Shown here piece after piece: positions 39,839 to 42,444 of a stretch of DNA of 42,444 nucleotides. The notes below the pieces were generated by a model. The model worked only from the letters and a program-made list of their open reading frames with translations. It ran no database searches and was not told the DNA's origin. This DNA is from Parcubacteria group bacterium M6-OD1-4 (lineage in GTDB: Bacteria > Patescibacteriota > Patescibacteriia > Patescibacteriales > UBA12465): assembly GCA_003056205.1 (NCBI GenBank), contig LSNS01000018.1, positions 1-42,444 on the forward strand, read 5' to 3'. Each line of letters opens with the position of its first letter. Position 1 is the stretch's first letter. Both the position numbers and the translations under genes were made by a program.

Positions 39839-41089
39839 ATGAAAATTACGAAGAGGGGAGTGAAGAGATTTAAGATTAGTGTATTGATTAGTGTCTTGCT
39901 GGTAGCTATTTTTGCTGGTGGTTTTTATTTTGGAAAAAATAGAAATCAAGCCAGTAATTCTTTAAATAGGCTCTTAGCTTATTCACCAGAAGTAGCCAGT
40001 CAAGCCTTGGGCACTAGTAGCAGCCCAACAATTAATTTTAATCTTTATTGGCAAGTTTGGAATACCTTGAAAACAAATTATGTTAATAAGAATCAAGTTA
40101 CTAATCAGAAATTATTTTATGGTTCTTTGAAGGGGATGGCTCAATCGACCGGAGATCCCTATACCGTTTTTATGACTCCTAAAGAAGCGCAACGTTTCTC
40201 CGATGATTTAGCGGGGACTTTCCAGGGTATTGGTGCTGAAGTTGGTATTCGGAACGGAATTACAACTATTATTGCTCCTTTAGATGGTACGCCAGCTAAA
40301 CGTGCTGGTCTTCAAGCTGGAGATAAAATTTATGCCGTTAATGGTCAGCCTACTCTGGGGATGACAATTGATGCTTTAGTTAATAAAATTCGGGGTCCGA
40401 AGGGAACTAAGGTTACTTTGACAATTATTCGTCAGGATGAGAAGCCTCAAAAAATTGTAATTACTCGTTCGGTGATTCAAGTAAAAAGTGTTAAAACTAC
40501 TTTACGACCCGATGGTATTTTAGTAATCAGAGTTAGTAATTTCAATAATGATACTGAGGGACTTTTCGAACAAGCGGTTAATTTAGCTGTCCAGAAACAA
40601 CCCAAAGGTATTATTTTAGATTTACGTAATAATCCCGGTGGTTATTTACAAACTGCCGTGGATATGGCTAGCGAATGGATTAAAGCTGGTCCGATTGTAG
40701 CGGAAGAGTTTAATAATAATCGTCGCAATGAATATCCCTCTAATGGGCGGGCTCGTTTACAAAATTTTCCCACTGTTGTCTTAGTTAACGGTGGTAGTGC
40801 TTCCGCATCAGAAATTTTAGCTGGAGCTCTACGGGACTACAAAAAAGCAACTTTAGTTGGTGAAACAACTTATGGCAAAGGCTCGGTTCAAGTTTTAGAT
40901 AATTTGCCGAATGGCGCGGAGTTAAAGGTAACTGTCGCCCACTGGTTGACTCCTGCTGGTGACTTTATTAATAAAAAAGGATTGAAACCAAATATTGTCG
41001 TGAAAATGACTCAAGCTGATGTTAATAATAATCGTGATCCCCAATTTACAAAAGCGATTCAGATTTTAATGGCTCAGAAAGCAAAATAA
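39839..41089 (+). CDS. C-terminal processing peptidase, S41 family
   Basis: 416 residues. An N-terminal membrane anchor (about 12-30) places it outside the membrane. PDZ domain at about 120-200 (GIGAEVGIRNG, AGLQAGDKIYAVNG). Protease core with LDLRNNPGGYL, catalytic Ser in GGSASASEILAGAL and catalytic Lys in TYGKGSVQ. Cleaves proteins from their C-termini or processes envelope proteins. A chain of same-strand genes from 34664 leads to it with gaps of 6-61 bases. Confidence 0.95.
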   Translation: MKITKRGVKRFKISVLISVLLVAIFAGGFYFGKNRNQASNSLNRLLAYSPEVASQALGTSSSPTINFNLYWQVWNTLKTNYVNKNQVTNQKLFYGSLKGMAQSTGDPYTVFMTPKEAQRFSDDLAGTFQGIGAEVGIRNGITTIIAPLDGTPAKRAGLQAGDKIYAVNGQPTLGMTIDALVNKIRGPKGTKVTLTIIRQDEKPQKIVITRSVIQVKSVKTTLRPDGILVIRVSNFNNDTEGLFEQAVNLAVQKQPKGIILDLRNNPGGYLQTAVDMASEWIKAGPIVAEEFNNNRRNEYPSNGRARLQNFPTVVLVNGGSASASEILAGALRDYKKATLVGETTYGKGSVQVLDNLPNGAELKVTVAHWLTPAGDFINKKGLKPNIVVKMTQADVNNNRDPQFTKAIQILMAQKAK

Positions 41090-41130
41090 TAAAATAAACA
41101 AAATAATAAATAATGTTAAATTCATAAATT

Positions 41131-42444
41131 ATGTCTAAATTCATTTTTGTTGTTGGTGGAGTAATGTCGGGTGTTGGAAAAGGGGTAACCACCGCTTCTA
41201 TTGGGCAGATCCTTCAATCTCGTGGTTATCGCATTAGTGCGATTAAAATGGATCCCTATATTAATATTGATGCGGGGACAATGAACCCGATTGAGCATGG
41301 TGAAGTTTTTGTTACTGCTGATGGTGATGAAACGGATCAAGATATTGGTAATTATGAACGTTTTCTCAATAAAAATATTTATCGGGAGAACTACATGACG
41401 ACGGGGCGGATTTATCAAACTGTTATTGCTCGAGAACGTAATCTGGAATACCACGGAAAATGCGTTCAAGTTGTTCCACATATTCCTCAGGAGATTCGCG
41501 AAAGAATTGAACGGGCAGTTAAAAAAACCAAGGCGGAAATTATGATTATTGAAATTGGTGGCACTGTTGGAGAATATGAAAATTTATTATTTTTAGAAGC
41601 AGCACGAGTAATGAAATTATATCAGCCACAAGATGTTTTATTTGTGATGGTTTCTTATCTACCAATTCCTCATAAAATTGGGGAAATGAAGACTAAGCCC
41701 ACTCAACATGCCGTGCGAAGCTTACAAGCCGCGGGGATTCAACCAGATTTTCTAATTGCTCGTAGCGAAAAACCGATTGATGCTACTCGTCGTGAGAAAC
41801 TTTCTATTAATTGTAATATTGCTCCAGAAGCTGTTATCTCGGCTCCTGATGCTGACTCTATTTATGATGTTCCTTTGAATTTTGAAAAAGACCATCTTGG
41901 CGATCATATTTTACAGAAATTTTCTTTACCGCTTGGTCACCAGAATAATAATCAAGATTGGAAGAAAATGGTTCGAGCTTCAAAAATCAAAAAACCAGTG
42001 GTGAAGGTTGGTATCGTCGGAAAATATTTTGCCAGTGGTAATTTTTCTTTGGGTGATTCTTATATCTCGGTGATTGAAGCGATTAAACATGCCGCGGTTG
42101 CTAATAAATGTCGAGTAGAGATTGTTTGGTTGAATTCTGAAGAAGTGGAGAAAAAGGGGACGCGAATTTTACGTGGTTTAGATGGCATTATTGTTCCGCA
42201 GGGCTGGGGTAAACGTGGTTCAGAAGGAAAAATCCAAACTATTAAATATTGTCGTGAACAGGGTGTCCCGTATTTTGGTCTATGCTATGGAATGCAAATG
42301 GCTGTTATTGAATTTGCCCGTCATGTTGCTAAATTAACAGATGCGGCTTCAGCGGAAATTAATCCTCAGACTACTAATCCTGTAATTCATATTATGCCAG
42401 GACAGGAAAAATTAATTGCCGAAAAAGGCTATGTGCGTGGTCGG
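41131..42444 (+). CDS. pyrG: CTP synthase, 3' end beyond the window
   Basis: 438 codons present, absent from the ORF track because no stop occurs before the window ends. Amidoligase domain: VGGVMSGVGKGVTTASIG (P-loop), KMDPYINIDAGTMNPIEHGEVFV and ETDQDIGNYERF. The glutaminase domain begins near residue 290 and its nucleophile Cys is in GLCYGMQ (usual GICLGMQ). VPQGWGKRG replaces the usual VPGGFGxRG at the oxyanion region, a marked change. Converts UTP to CTP using glutamine. The last roughly 100 residues with the His-Glu pair lie outside. Confidence 0.95.
   Translation, partial: MSKFIFVVGGVMSGVGKGVTTASIGQILQSRGYRISAIKMDPYINIDAGTMNPIEHGEVFVTADGDETDQDIGNYERFLNKNIYRENYMTTGRIYQTVIARERNLEYHGKCVQVVPHIPQEIRERIERAVKKTKAEIMIIEIGGTVGEYENLLFLEAARVMKLYQPQDVLFVMVSYLPIPHKIGEMKTKPTQHAVRSLQAAGIQPDFLIARSEKPIDATRREKLSINCNIAPEAVISAPDADSIYDVPLNFEKDHLGDHILQKFSLPLGHQNNNQDWKKMVRASKIKKPVVKVGIVGKYFASGNFSLGDSYISVIEAIKHAAVANKCRVEIVWLNSEEVEKKGTRILRGLDGIIVPQGWGKRGSEGKIQTIKYCREQGVPYFGLCYGMQMAVIEFARHVAKLTDAASAEINPQTTNPVIHIMPGQEKLIAEKGYVRGR

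Noticed and set aside
41122-41481. Minus-strand 119-residue ORF from the track
   Set aside because: It is the antisense shadow of the start of pyrG.
1-42444. CRISPR array, rRNA gene, intact insertion sequence or replication origin
   Set aside because: No regularly spaced repeats, rRNA segments, complete transposase or DnaA-box cluster were seen.

Overview
The window looks like a chromosomal segment of an uncultured Patescibacteria (Candidate Phyla Radiation) bacterium, probably from the Parcubacteria side. This is inferred from strong AT richness, short AT-only 5' leaders mostly without Shine-Dalgarno motifs, a tRNA without an encoded CCA next to an encoded CCA-adding enzyme, and many single-domain proteins of CPR style (NYN, histidine phosphatase with a VHG motif, CvpA, DUF2892, SHOCT). 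TAA, TAG and TGA all serve as stops, so the UGA-recoding lineages (Gracilibacteria, SR1/Absconditabacteria) are unlikely.

Layout. 1-2634: 3' end of rpoD, a nucleoside deaminase, tRNA-Asn, a P-loop kinase-like protein and a NYN-domain protein. 2635-4096: an accessory patch with a candidate short minus-strand RNA, an IS30-family transposase remnant, a perfect-consensus promoter, a structured leader and a gene of unknown function. 4097-9841: small enzymes (SDR, histidine phosphatase, Fic, PQ-loop-like membrane protein, S51 peptidase, alpha/beta hydrolase, YfcE-type phosphoesterase, NUDIX); a truncated paralog of the membrane protein lies upstream of the Fic gene. 9967-11496: long adenylosuccinate synthetase. 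11585-14128: a compact mercury-resistance operon (ArsR-type regulator, MerA, MerT, MerP-like), followed by a DedA-like protein on its own promoter. 14967-20546: CoA-binding protein, an exonuclease-endonuclease-phosphatase gene broken by one stop, an uncharacterised paralog, a membrane protein, a soluble histidine kinase, MscS, a heavily decayed secreted-protein gene and a 53-residue membrane protein missed by the ORF track. 20607-30720: UppS, DUF2892, Gre factor, His-rich SHOCT protein, malic enzyme, a large unknown membrane protein, GAPDH, a membrane protein, CCA-adding enzyme and a lipoprotein cyclophilin. 30725-31575: a TspO-DUF333-DUF333 gene interrupted at a G7 tract. 31652-33718: the secE-nusG-rplK-rplA operon on the minus strand. 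33918-42444: second member of the uncharacterised paralog family, a large membrane protein, RsmI, MetG, CvpA, TsaC, an S41 protease and the first 438 codons of CTP synthase.

The strongest unexpected signal is a family of three 5' leaders (about 2996-3088 plus, 26088-26180 minus, 34436-34522 minus). Each starts about 10 nt after a predicted transcription start and ends 10-17 nt before an ATG. Each opens with TCTTTAAMAAATAAG and then folds into one long AT-rich hairpin whose arms differ between copies by paired changes, while the apical UAUCU/AGGUA segment is kept in sequence. The three downstream genes are unrelated and all of unknown function. I do not recognise the element as a known riboswitch class.

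Promoters are unusually legible: TTGACA-like -35 boxes with 16-18 bp spacing, and at least 13 extended -10 elements of the form TGnTATAAT. Gene decay is a second theme. Two genes carry stops explained by single C-to-T or G-to-A changes, one carries a homopolymer frameshift, and one duplicated gene survives only as its first third.
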